DNA of 64,000 nt from Pammene aurita (taxonomy: Eukaryota > Arthropoda > Insecta > Lepidoptera > Tortricidae): contig OX352293.1 in NCBI GenBank assembly GCA_947086415.1, positions 15,545,448 to 15,609,447 of the forward strand, written 5' to 3'. This document shows positions 23,001-36,700 of the stretch, piece after piece. The translations under genes and the position numbers were made by a program. Below the pieces are notes generated by a model that was given only the letters and a program-made list of their open reading frames with translations, ran no database searches and was not told the origin of the DNA. Each line of letters starts with the position of its first letter. Position 1 is the first letter of the stretch.

Positions 23001-26000
23001 AAGTGATTTTTTTTTTCATTTCAACCCTAACGTGTGATATATTGTTGGATAGGTATTTAAAAATGAATAGGGGTTTACTAAAATCATTTTTCGATAATGT
23101 AAATATTTTCGAAAATAATCGCTCCCCCCCCCCCCCCCCCTCTAACTTTTGAACCATAAGTTTTTAAAATATGAAAAAAATCTCAAAAGTAGAACTTTAT
23201 AAAAACTTTCTAGGAAAATTATTTTGAACTTGATAGGATGAATTGTTTTTGAAAAAAAATTACAAAATAATTTCTGAACTAAGTTTGTAATTTAACCGTA
23301 TAAGCAGGTGTTTTTTGTACCTGTAATTTGTACAAAATTACAATGAAATGACGTGCTTTCAAATAAAGTAAAAACGGTGAAAATCGGTTCACGCAATAAA
23401 GAATTATTCCATAAAAATCATCTTCCATACTTTAAGCTCGCGCGCAATAGTTTACTTAATTTGCCGATAGATGTCGCTGTACGTGGAACTCTCTTAAGTG
23501 GGGACACTTACTGTGACGGACGGAAAACTACGGAACCCTACACTGAGCGTGGCCCGACACGCTTTTTTTTAATGGTATAAATAGGCACAAAGGACGTAGT
23601 CGCTTGGGATTATTAATCATTTTTAAATAAATATATTTAAAATATAATACGAGTCGGTTATATGTATATATAATATAATATATGTGGGGTGGGTGCCGCG
23701 AGGTCTACAGCTCACAGTCACTAGTAGGTAATTAATTAGCTATAACTATAATAGACTAAGAGCTAGCCAAGTTAAATATGACACAATAATGAGAGCAACA
23801 AAACCCGTCTAGTTAGATTACTATACTATCTTTATTGTTATATCCGGGCATCTGGCAGCTTGTTATGGGTGGAGGTTAGAGTGACAGACCAAAAAGTACA
23901 AAGGTAATAGCAAAATAGGTAAAAACGGCCGAAGTTGTCTCACTCATAGAAGTCATAGAGGACAGGGCCTACATTTTAACATTAGAACGAAAAACATTGC
24001 GGAAATAAAAACAGTAGGCGACAAACTCTAAACAACATTATACGTCGTTTAGCACTACTTTACAGCAACAAAAACTTTTGGCAATGATAAAATCTAATCC
24101 ATACTAATATTATAAATGGGAAAGTGTATGTGTGTGTTTGTTTGTTTGTTTGTCCGTCTTTCACGGCAAAACGGGGCTACGAATTGACGTGATTTTTTAA
24201 GTGGAGATAGTTGAAGGGATGGAGAGTGACATAGGCTACTTTTTGTCTCTTTCTAACCCCCCACTTCCCTAAAATGGGGGTGGAAGTTTGTATGGAGCAT
24301 TCCGCAATTTTCAAGGTAGAAAGCTAAAAATTGGTATGCGGACTATTTGTGACTAACAAAAAAATCGTGCATAAGCTATAAAGACAAATAATATCGTCTA
24401 TAGTAGCGTATTAAAATAATATTCTGTTCCGAGTTCTCTTATGTGTTTTATTCAGGAAATCAGGAAAGGGGAACCGTGTTACCCCGAATTTAACGCGAGC
24501 GAAGCCGCGGGCAAAAGCTAGTTATTTTTATTTATAAAAAAAATCATAGTTTTGCATTAAAGCCAGACTCTAGGATTCATATTCTTGAAATGGGTGGCAT
24601 TCTTTGACCTCGACCACTTAACAGCTGCCAGATGTCCTGATCTAGAAATAAGCATAGTAGCAAACTAACTAGAGGGGTTTCTTTGCTCTCATTATTGTGT
24701 CATATCTTACGTGGCCAGCTCTCCATCTATAAAGAAATGAAACGGGTTAAAAATGTATTACATCATATACCGATAGTAGCCGCGAATGGTACCAATTAGG
24801 TAGGTACTTACTTTAAGAATTATTTGCACCATCACTCAAACGATCCCCAAGCTAGCCAAGCTGGACATAATAAGCTCGTATATCCATACTAATATTATAA
24901 ATGGGAAAGTGTATGTGTGTGTTTGTTTGTTTGTTTGTCCGTCTTTCACGGCAAAACGGGGCTACGAATTGACGTGATTTTTTAAGTGGAGATAGTTGAA
25001 GGGATGGAGAGTGACATAGGCTACTTTTTGTCTCTTTCTAACCCCCCACTTCCCTAAAATGGGGGTGGAAGTTTGTATGGTTTCTTACCCCGAATTTAAC
25101 GCGAGCGAAGCCGCGGGCAAAAGCTAGTTATTAATAATTTCATGCACTACATCGCTATTGGCCAGTCAACTGCCTATATTCGAAAGTAGAAAGTATGTAT
25201 ATTATATATCTTGTTAATTTCTTTAACTAATAACTAATAACAGTAATACATATACATATGTATATTTTCAACTGGTTTCTAATTTTCCGGTACTCGCTCG
25301 TACCAGGGCCGAGCCAAGCCGAGCTAAGGGAATCGGAACACGATACCACCGTGTAGAATTTCGTGAATTCGTATTTCGCATAAATTATACGACAAATTAG
25401 AATTCTTTCAATCCCTTACCAATGTAATATACTGTAAAATATTAAATACAAAATATGTTATAACATGAAAGGCATTGAACTCGAAATAGGTAAGAAAAAT
25501 CCATAAAATATTGGGTCTCAACACGTTGTCAGATCATATAAGCAGAAAATAAATTCAGTTGTGGATCGAATGTCCCCCGGGTATATAGGGATCGTCTATT
25601 TTAATCTTAGAGAATTCAATCAACCGGATTCGCCATTGACAGGCGTTCCCCTCTGTCGAAGTCATATGACCAGTGGTCATACACATGTGTGGACAGACGT
25701 TTATCTGACGTATCTATTTGTACGTTACTTACGAATAGCCATACATTTGACGTTCCCCTCCCCCGCAAAAATCGGCAGACTTTTTTTGTATAGAAAATGA
25801 CAGACATGGCTACTCCATCCGGGTTGAATTCTCTAAGATTGTAATACTTGTTATTATTTTAGAGAACAGATCGCGCTGGTAAAAGGTTAACAATCTCATG
25901 ATAATGAAGTCTCTCCTTCAATATTTATCCTGTCACCCTTTTAGGTTAACGTCATTTATACAGAGTGTAACAAAAATGCTGGTGATCTTTTTAAGGCCAT

Positions 26001-27722
26001 AATTGGTATCGTTTTTAGGCAAAATGGCAAAAACGGAACCCTTATAGTTTCGTCATGTCCGTCTGTCCGCCCGTCCGTCCGTCCGTATGTCACAGCCATT
26101 TTACTCGGAAACTATGAGACGTATATTAATCAAATTTTAACATAAGGTGTATTTTGTGTGCCGCTACTTAGTTCTGTACTGAAATTGCTGAAAAAAAAAA
26201 TTTTGGGGAAGTACTCAATACCTGTAACTAATTGTCAAAAAAAAAATTTCACATGTCAACATGATGCATATCAATCGATAGGTCTTGAAAAAAAACATTG
26301 AGGTTCCTTTGAATTTTTTTTGATTAAGTAGATATTTTCAGAAATAATTACTCCGAAAGTCAAAAAAGTTGTGTGTCCCACCCCCCCCCTGTAACTTTTG
26401 AACCGTAACTCCAAAAATTATGAAAAAAATTCAAGAAGATACGTCTTATAATATTCTTTCCGCGAAAATAATTTTGAACATTATCGGTTTAGACATTTTT
26501 AAGATATCTCCTAAAAACTACGTACTTACATAGGCAGATACGACCTTGCTATATTAATTTTTTCGATAGCCAGTAAGGAACCCTCCATTATGCGTGGTCC
26601 GACATGCACTTGGCCGGTTTTTTTAACACCGACGGTGGCAAACAAGCATACGGCCCGCCTGATGGTAAGCAGTTACCGTAGCCTATGGACGCCTGCAACC
26701 CCAGAAGATTCATATGCGCGTTGCCTACCCTAATCTAATTATGAAAAGCTAATAAAATATTTTTTCGCGCGAAAAAAAATTGGTCGTGTATGGAGGGTTG
26801 GCCGGCCGGGACCAAGTCTCTCATACAAAAATATTTTTTTGCTGGTCCAAAAAATTTTTCTTCTACTTTTTCTCAGTCGCAATACTTTTACAGTATTTTT
26901 GATACACCCTGTAGAAACACTGGCTTGGCGTCGACGTATCATCTTGACGACTTAATGCTACTTGACATGTTAATTTTCTACAAAGCTCTCAGTTTACTTA
27001 ACCAAATATGTGGGAAACAAAGCAAGCGTTTAACTTTATCTAATTACAATGAGTCGTGTTTAATTTTGATCACAAGATAGTAAATAATGTACGTAGGTAG
27101 CTCTTTGTTTTTTGTTTGTTTAGGGTGTAAGTATTAATACTTTGAATAACATGACTTTTGTTTATATTTGTATAATTATATTTAACAGGGTTTGTGTTTT
27201 ACTCATGCATAATGCATATATTTTTCAATGGCATAAAGATCACATGCTACAGGTAAACAAAGTGTTAGGTAAATGATTGCATGATGGTACATATATGATT
27301 TTCTGTGGTTGGAATATGAATTATTTGATAAAGATTTTCATTTAGTACATAAGTATAACTGATAAGTATGTATTTAAAACAAAAGTTAAATTTTGAAAAA
27401 AAACTCAAATTATTACACATCAAATAAAGTACCTCTTTTGTGTCAAGGCCGAAAGTTTACACTATCGTTAACAAAGTTTAGTGTACTGTCAAGTCATGGA
27501 TAATTAACATTTTCGTAATACAAAGACCACCACATTGGCGAAGTCACGAGCTGACAAATACAATGTCGAATGCGCCCCTGAAGCCCTACCTACCTTGTTA
27601 TTTGATAAGGATGTAACTGCCCTGAACCTAAAAATATACGTCAATGAAAAAGCTCACATGCTTAAGCTTATTAGGGTTCCGTAGCCAAATGGCAAAAAAC
27701 GGAACCCGTTATGGATTCGTCA

Positions 27723-27758
<36 letters not shown>

Positions 27759-30700
27759 CGTATGTCACAGGCATTTTACTCGGAAACTATACGACGTATC
27801 TGAATAAAATTTACACATAAGGTGTATTTTGTATGCAGCTACTTAGTTATGTAGTTAAATTTGAAAAAAAAATATTTTTAGGGGGGCGCTCCATACAGGT
27901 AACTAAATAAAATAAAATAAAAATAACCAAATATCAACATGTGATACATCAATTGATAGGTCTTTCAAAATAACATTGAGGTTTCTTTGACTATTTTGTG
28001 ATTAAGTGAATATTTTCTGAAATAATCGCTTCGAAAGTCAGAAAAGTTGTGTAGCCCCCCGCACCCCCCCCGTAACTTTTGAATCGTAAGTTCAAAAAAT
28101 ATGAAAAAATTTCAAGAGATGCGCCTTATCATATCCTTTCAACGAAAATTGTTTTGAACATTATCGGTTCAGCCATTTTTGAGTTATCTCCAAAAAACTT
28201 CTTCCATAGGCATCAGATACGACCTTTTGGTATTAGTTTGGGTTTTATTCCATTGAAGGTACGGAACCCTCCTATGCGTGGTCCGACACGCACTTGGCCG
28301 GTTTTTTCATCTCAATAGTTTTTATTCATCTCAATATTTAATGTACCCTTCATAGAACATGTTTGTAGGCGTGGGTGTGGGTGGGTGTTGCAGACACCGC
28401 TGCCAGCGCGCGTCTTTTGTTTTAAAAAGTTGAACTTCACTTGTATGCTGTCAATGAGTACTAATGTTCTCTTTGTACATCTGTTGTGATTTTATGTATA
28501 AATAGTTGTAAATATTGTGCTTTTTCCATGTTTGTATTTATTTGTGGGGTGTATATAAACTGGACATAATAATTTACGTGTTTTTATTCACCACCGCCGG
28601 CCCCATCGCGTACAATGTTGTTGCACATTTGTTGGGGCAAACTCATTCTAACGATTATTTCTTAAAAAGTATACCCTTAAATAATTATTTTAGAATAAAA
28701 CGATTGTTCCTGCTTGTGGTTTCCAAACGAAAAGGAAACACCAATTGGCGGTTGGCATTAACGGCCGTAACTCTTTTTGTAAATCCAATTTATTCAAACA
28801 GTGCGGCGCACCCGGAAGCGTATTCAAGACTTTGAAAATAAGATACCAATCCGTATGTTGCTCACAGTCGTTGTCATGGTTTTAAGAAAAACTTACCATA
28901 TTAAGTAGTCCGTTTTATATAACATCTCACTTTTTTTTACGTCGCGGACATAGACGCAATTACACTTGAAAAATTAGGTACAAACGGAAGTAGCGATACA
29001 ATAATAGGCAAACGACAATGAAGTACCATCTGTTTGAAAGCCGCACTGATAAGAATGGACTGACAATAAAATAAACATGAAGTAGGTATCATATTTTTAA
29101 AATCAGAATGTGCCTCGCGATGTTACGAAGCCGTGATGGGTGAGTGGGTGCTTTTTAAGCATAACTGATGTGATTGTACCCTCAAATACCCACATTAATT
29201 TCCAATCCAAGCTGTTTATCCTTTGGACCAGGTTTCGGCCCTTTTCAACCGACTTCAAGATTTCGAAGGAGGAGATTATCAATTCGTCGGGATCTTTGTT
29301 TATGCTATTTTTTTTATGTATGTTTACCGATTATTCGAAGACGGCTGGACCGATTAGGAAAATTCTTTTTTTTGTTTGAAAGAGTATACTTCACTGCTGG
29401 TTCTTTTTTGTTTAAAATTATTTTATCGTATCGCCTGTTTTTGACATAACTGCTGTCTTTAATCCGGTACCTATTGAGAGATTTTTACCAGAAAAGTCAG
29501 AGACTATACCAGGGGGGTTTCACTAAGCAGTTTAGGTACATTTGGCCGGCGCGCCTCCCGGGCAGGCAGTGGGCTGCCGCTCGGCTCGCACGATACTCGT
29601 GTCACGTGGCGCTCGCGAAATATTAAAAATACACGTTGGCTTCGAAACCTAAATCTCGATCTAATCCGTATAAAAGATGTCTTTACGGATGTCTGAATAA
29701 ACGGAAGAACAAGGAAGCAGAAATAACATTTTTAAATTCCGGACGATATTGAAAGGTCCCAAAGCTTTACTTAGTAATAGTTAAAATAAACATCCTTAAT
29801 TTATTGAATTTTAGTTGCCTAGAAACAATATTAGGAACTGACCGACATATTTTCATAGGAATACGGCTGTGGCATACCTACTTCCGTGAGAATCAGACAT
29901 GATCTCTATAAAAATTTCTATCTCCGGATAAAAATTTAATGTTTACAGAATCAACGTTTGTAATTCCTACATATTTATCTTTAAAATAATAAATCAATAG
30001 GTATAGGTACAAAAACTTGTTAGGTGACAACCCTCACAGCTCGGTCATAAAACTGCGACGCGCAAAGAAGATTCACGGCTCGTGCGCGGTTATAAGTTTC
30101 AATTTTGCTTGCAGGCGGCGAGTATAGGTATAATTTTATACCTAAATCTGACTTTTGTGAAGGAGTGAATTTTCTGTACGGTAGTACTATTAGTTATTCT
30201 GTGACTATGCATTAATATCTATAGACAGCCAAAGTCTAAGAACTTTTTGGGCTAAAGTCTGAAGCGCCATCTGAACGAGACCAACCCAAAGTTTCCGGAG
30301 TAAAGGTGCGACCACACCGCTGCTTAAAAAAACCGGCCAAGAGTGTGTCGGGCCACGCTCAGTGTAGGGTTCCGTAGTTTTCCGTCCGTCACAGTAAGTG
30401 TCCCCACTTAAGAGTTAAAATAACACCGCCATGTAGGATTTGATATGAGCGTTCCACGTACAGCGACATCTATCGGCAAATTAAGTAAACTATTGCGCGC
30501 GAGCTTAAAGTATGGAAGATGATTTTTATGGGACAATTATTTATTGCGTGAGCCGATTTTCACCGTTATTACTTTATTTGAAAGCACGTCATTTCATTGT
30601 GATTTTGTAGGAATTACAGGTACAATAAACACCTGCTCATACGGTTAAATCACAAACTTAGTTCAGAAATTATTTTGTAATATTTTTTCAAAAACTATTC

Positions 30701-33700
30701 AACCTATCAAGGTCAAAATAATTTTCATATAAAGTTTTTATAAAGTTCTACTTTTGAAATTTATTAGAGAGGTTTATTAAAAAGTAAATATCATCATAGT
30801 TATGACCTGCCAAAGTGAACTTATCAAAAAGTATGACGGAAATGCCCTCATTGACTTTACGCCGTGACGTGCCTCATACGAAATATTTTTGACGCGAACC
30901 TTCTAATGCGTATTTTGAGCAGCGGTGTGGAGAGCATAATGGTACGGATACGATGCATCACTGCGATTCCGTAACATCGCCGCATTTTAAGCAGCGGTGT
31001 GGAGGGCGTGCGATAAAACGGTACGGATACGATGCGTCACTGCGATTCCGTAACGTCACCGTATTTTAAGCAGCGGTGTGGTCGCACCTTAAGACCGTAA
31101 TAGTAACGCTATTAATGACTAGATGGCGCTAAGGGACAGAGAGTACTCTGCTCCACATTATAAGCCTCTAAAAGTTATTACAATGTGGCTGTCTATATAT
31201 TTATAGTCACTGTCTTTTCTAACGCACCATCTACGGATGTTATACTGACATTTTTTACGATTCGATCGCATTATGGTCTATTGCGACTCTCTCTTATCTT
31301 GTTGGAGGACATGTCGTCCTACAAAATTTTATATCTCAGCCGTGACGTCTCTCTAGTATCTCTATTCACGCAGGTAACCTAGCTACTAGTTACTACTAGT
31401 GGTTACTACTAGTAGCTAGGTTACCTGCGTGAATAGAGATACTATTTCACTAGATAATGTTACAGAACGTGACATGACGATAACATAGCTACTTTTGCGT
31501 TAGCGACGTCACGGCTGAGATATAAAATTTATACAAAATATAAAAATTAGGATTAACTACTTCGTATAAAAATCAGAAATATTTAAACTAGAAGCATTTT
31601 TATATCACTGCGGTGGAAAAAAGCTTACGACCGGCCTGGCGGTAAGCAGCTACCGTAGCCTACGGTACAAAAATGAGGATTCACTGTGTTGACGGTTATC
31701 AATAGTATATTTGCAATGGTTTCGGCTTCCCAAAATTGTCTGGAAGAGATTGATTTTTAGCGATAAGGTCGCCAATTGTTTGACCTCTACTTTTACTGTT
31801 CGTAACTTGTATGTTGTATGTTTCTTTATTATGAGGTGTGCAATAATAGTAGTTAATGTTAACTGTTACACTCTTGTGATCTTATTATGAAACCACACTC
31901 GTATTTTAAGGCCTATATAATTACGTACAGTTGCATACACTGCTTTATCTATACACATATTATAAATCCTAAATGAAGTGTTCGGAAACCATTAGAATGA
32001 CCGCCATTGCACCGCCATGGCCAACTCGATTGTGCCGGCAGTCTGAGAGGAGGGCAGATATTCATTACGTTAAAGAATTTTCATACGTTTTAACCACACT
32101 GTCACAGATAATACACTGACGTTACGTTACTGGTTGCAATAATGGTGTAATTACATACGGTTTCCGAACGTGGAATAGAGGATTTATGATATTGGTGTAG
32201 ATAAAGAGGATTTATGTTTTGTTATTTTATATAATAATCCTCGTTGCCGGCATGTTTATAAATTAATATGGCAAAATTATCTTGGTTGTAATAATTCACT
32301 TAACTATTTTTTTATCCTATTCCTTTCCTGCGGATATACCATTAAATTTTTTAACGTTATCTTTGAGAAACGGGTCCATAAAAGTAAAATAACTTTCCTT
32401 GAGTAACGAAATAGACTGACAATGCTAGTCGTTGCAACTGGATTTTATTTATTTATTTAAACTTTATTGCACAAAAGAAACCTTATCGTACAAAAGGCGG
32501 ACTTAATGCCATAAGGCATTCTCTACCAGTCAACCTTAAGGCGAAGCAGAGAGATTGTGGGCGGTGCTACAAATAGGCAAGTTAAAAGAAAAAAACATGT
32601 TCTAATTTAAATAACTAACCTACAGCTAAAAATAAAGGAATTCACAAATACGAATTAAGATACATAATATATAAAACAATGTATACATACACATAAATAT
32701 AATATATACATATATATATATATATACATACACAAATATATATAATAAGGACGAAACTCAGAGAAAAAGCAACAATTTAGGAATCCTTAATTCTACCAGC
32801 AATAAAAGCACGTACGGATTTTTTAAAAGAAAACTTACTCGGGGCATTTTTTACTTCTCGGGGGAGGCTGTTCCAGAGGCGCGCCGCCTGAACGGCGAAA
32901 GAATTAGCTAGAAAACCAGTGCGGTGAAGGGGAATGGAAAGTGACAAATTGCCAGAAGAGCGGAGTACGCGGTCGCGAGACACACCGTAGTATTGAAAAG
33001 AGGACTTGAGGTATAAGTACAGGAGACTGGGGATCATGAAGAACGGAGAAAAGAGTACAAAGCAGACGAACGTTGCGTCGTTGGAGAATAGGGAGCCAAC
33101 CAAGTTGAGTGCGGAAATGTGACACGTGATCGTATTTGCGGAGACAGAAGATGAAACGAATGCAGTTGTTGAGGAGACGATCTAACTTATTAAGAAGTTC
33201 CTTGTTCAAGTTCGGATAACACACATCACCGTAGTCAATTAGCGGTAGAATTAACGTGTTAACTAATAAAACTTTGGTTCGAATGGGCAAGAAGTGTTTA
33301 AACTTGTTGAGAGAATGGAGGGTACCTATGACTTTACGACTAACCTCAGTAATCTGTGCTCTCCAACTCAAGGTGCTGTCTAAAATAACCCCTAAGTCCT
33401 TAACCGTTGAAGTAAAAGGTATTAGCGTACCATCAAAGTACCATTACAGGAGTGACTGACCCAAAGTCCAATTTAGCAAGCTGCCGACTATCCTATACCG
33501 AGACGGTAGTTTAAAAGCTCAAAAACAAAATAACAAAACTATTCAGGAAGCCTATTAGCTGCATAACTGCAGATGGACGGGTGTTAGTGCGATCTCGTTA
33601 GATCACGTTAAATTACTGAGGTCACGTTTACGACAAAATGTTTTCCTAGTGAATTAGGTAACAGGTCTGGAGCAATTCGCAAAGTACCGGATTTTAAACG

Positions 33701-36700
33701 TAAAGATAAGGTTTCATTACGTTGATGGGGCTTATTGCATTATCGTGGTCCTTCCCGGCATGTCGACCCGGCTGTACACGAGCTAAAGTCACACAAGATC
33801 CAAGAAACAAATGTTACTCTTATTATTACTTACATAAAGTACAATGCTATATATTTTACTGTGTAGGTAGGGGAGGTAAGCCTAAAACGGGTAAGCTAAG
33901 GGAGATGTGAATTAAAACATATTTAAAAACGTAAATGTACCAAACATTTTTATTACAAGAAACGTTCGTCTAATAAAGTATTAAAAAATAAAAACAAACA
34001 TAATCCTCTTCAATAATCTTAGAAAAACACAATATAGAAAACCCTTCCAAATACCCGTTTTGCCCTTATGGGGGGCCTAAATCGGGTAGCGCGTCTGGGC
34101 AAAACGGGTAAAGGGTATATAATGAGACCAATCAACAAAATAACATGTTTTTAAAGTTATAAAACTTTATTGTAACATAATATCAATTACATTTGCTCAT
34201 TTAAGCTTATTGAATAACGTGGATAAGTTTATACCGTACTTCTTAGCCGCACTATTCACCGAGGTTTTACCAGCTTCTTACATAGCAAGTTTTATGACTT
34301 CCTCGTCCCATAATGCATAGAAGTTTTTCTTTTACATTTTTTAACCATCTAGAAAAAAAAAAAAAATTAAACTCCATCTCCACTACCCAAACCACCTACA
34401 CGAGCATACCCGTTTTGCCCCTACCCGTTATGCCCAAAAGCATGTTTTTATTTTCAACCGCCATAACCCCAAAACAGAACGCAAGACTAACAACGAGTTT
34501 TCGAAATTTAGAAGCACATTCCTTGCAAATTCACAACACAAAACGTATGTAAACATTTTACATACCATATTTGAGTATTCAGAGTTTGACTACTTCTATT
34601 TTTTATTAATAACATTAAAAAAATGTCTTACTTTGCCAGCGCTTGCGCCACAGAGGGGAACCGACTGCCTGTGATTGGGTGACGTGACAATCACGCCACA
34701 TGTATCCACTTTTAAACCTTATTACGACTGTACGTAAACTACCACATTATGACAATTTACTTATTAGTATTCAAAACGATCTAACTTTAGCTGCTTTAAA
34801 CATCCAATTTTGACTCATTTTATTCCCCCTAATTGCAGCGTTACGCGTTATCTCTTTAATAGATGCCGTATACCGAATCAAATATAACATTATTAATATT
34901 TATTATAAGAAGATATCGTTATTATCTAAATTCTAGCCTGCGTACGACCGAAAGTACCTAGCAACCGCGACCAAGAAATTGGTGTAAATTTGGCGATTAC
35001 ATTTTATCGTATAAAAAACAAACATGTTTTTACACATTCATGTCAACAAGTCAGTAAAAGTATATTAGTACGAATTGTATAGCCAACGAGCAATGTAGAG
35101 AACCCAGAAAATTTCTGGCATGCTGCGAAGAGTGCGAAGTAGGTATGTAGTTACTATGTATATGTATGTTAGAAATTGATGTATGTATAACTTTTAATGA
35201 GCTTTCTTTATATACGGTATTCGCAAACACAGCTTTATTATACTTAAGGCCACTAAAAAAGGGTAAATTTCCATAAAAGCTGACCCGTGTTCATTGTCCG
35301 CAAGTGTAGATATTGAAACCGTATAAAATCGTATCTATAAACATCGTAATCGTATCTAAAAATGTGACGCATCTCATCACATGGATAGATTGTTTTTAAA
35401 CTAGAAATTTTAGGATAAATGACAATTTTATTAAATAGTACGAGTACGTTTTATAACATTATACGCTTCTTAATACTCACCTATTATTACACATATTAAC
35501 GGCAACTGAACTAATAAAAGAAGTATCAATTGCTGCTTTTTCATTGTTTCAGACAAGTATCTACTTATGCTTGTCAGATGAGTATTAATCTCATTGTAGG
35601 TATATATTAGAGTTGTTTTAGTAAATCTGACCTTGAGACATTTTGAGGACCTCGATTTTATAGGTTTTATATTGTACTCAGTAGGTATATTTTACTCGTA
35701 CCAACGGATATGTCATTGCAGTTGGCGTGCTACGAAGCGATTTGTTAAATTAATTCTCCTTTCAAACTATTGTTTCGGTCGATGGAAATAGATTTATCCA
35801 TCGTGGCAAAGTATACCAAAAAAGTTCTGTGATGAACCTTTCTACATTTCGAATAATCACGGGGTTACATTTTACTCTTTCACTTGAGATATTTTAATTT
35901 AAAATTTGTAGTTGACTATGTAGGATGTTAAGGTATGATGTACAAGAATTAATTTAACACAATTTGTTCTCACGCCCCACCAGCACTTTAAAGCTGCCAT
36001 TGTAGTCTGAGCACCCGTAATCATTGCCACCTGGGCCCCTCGATTCGACATGCCAAACTGTGAGACGGGGATGTCACACTTGTATCGCTAGTGGATAGAG
36101 TGATATCCATCCTGTCCACACATGTCCACACCTAACTGTCAAGCTGTCAGTAGGTCTCGCTAGAGCGTTTTGTCTATGGCTATGGCCACCGTTTAGGATA
36201 TCACTCTTGAGTGATAAAATTTCATATTTATATTTAAATCATAATAACTAAATAAGGTCGATCTTAAAACTACTTTGCTAATATTTAATCAAAGCATCTC
36301 CGCTATTAACTCGATTAATTTATCAACCTAGCAACGAATTTTCTTAGTCATTGGTTTTGATTTCATCGAAGGACATGAAGATTGATTGATCTGCCTAATC
36401 GAAGATAAGAACTATGCGATAAGAACTAGTTGTTATTGATCGAAACATTGATGCCATGAGCTGTCCGTCATTTTGTTATCATCATTGAGCACCTAAGTAC
36501 TTATACAATTTTATTACTCTAAAACGTACATTTAGAGGTGTTTTATCTTGATTCGTGCTATTGTTCTGATTACAATTTACAACTTGTATTTGCACGATAT
36601 ACTTCAAAAGCTTATTTCTGGACATTTTATTGGTTGTCACTATCTCACACACAAGATCAATCAAAATGGATAGGTAAATTTGTGGAGAAAGATAATCTGA

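Noticed and set aside
34313..34552. 79-codon ORF with a Lys-rich run
   Set aside because: Low-complexity A run and the ACCCGTTTTGCCC repeat explain it.
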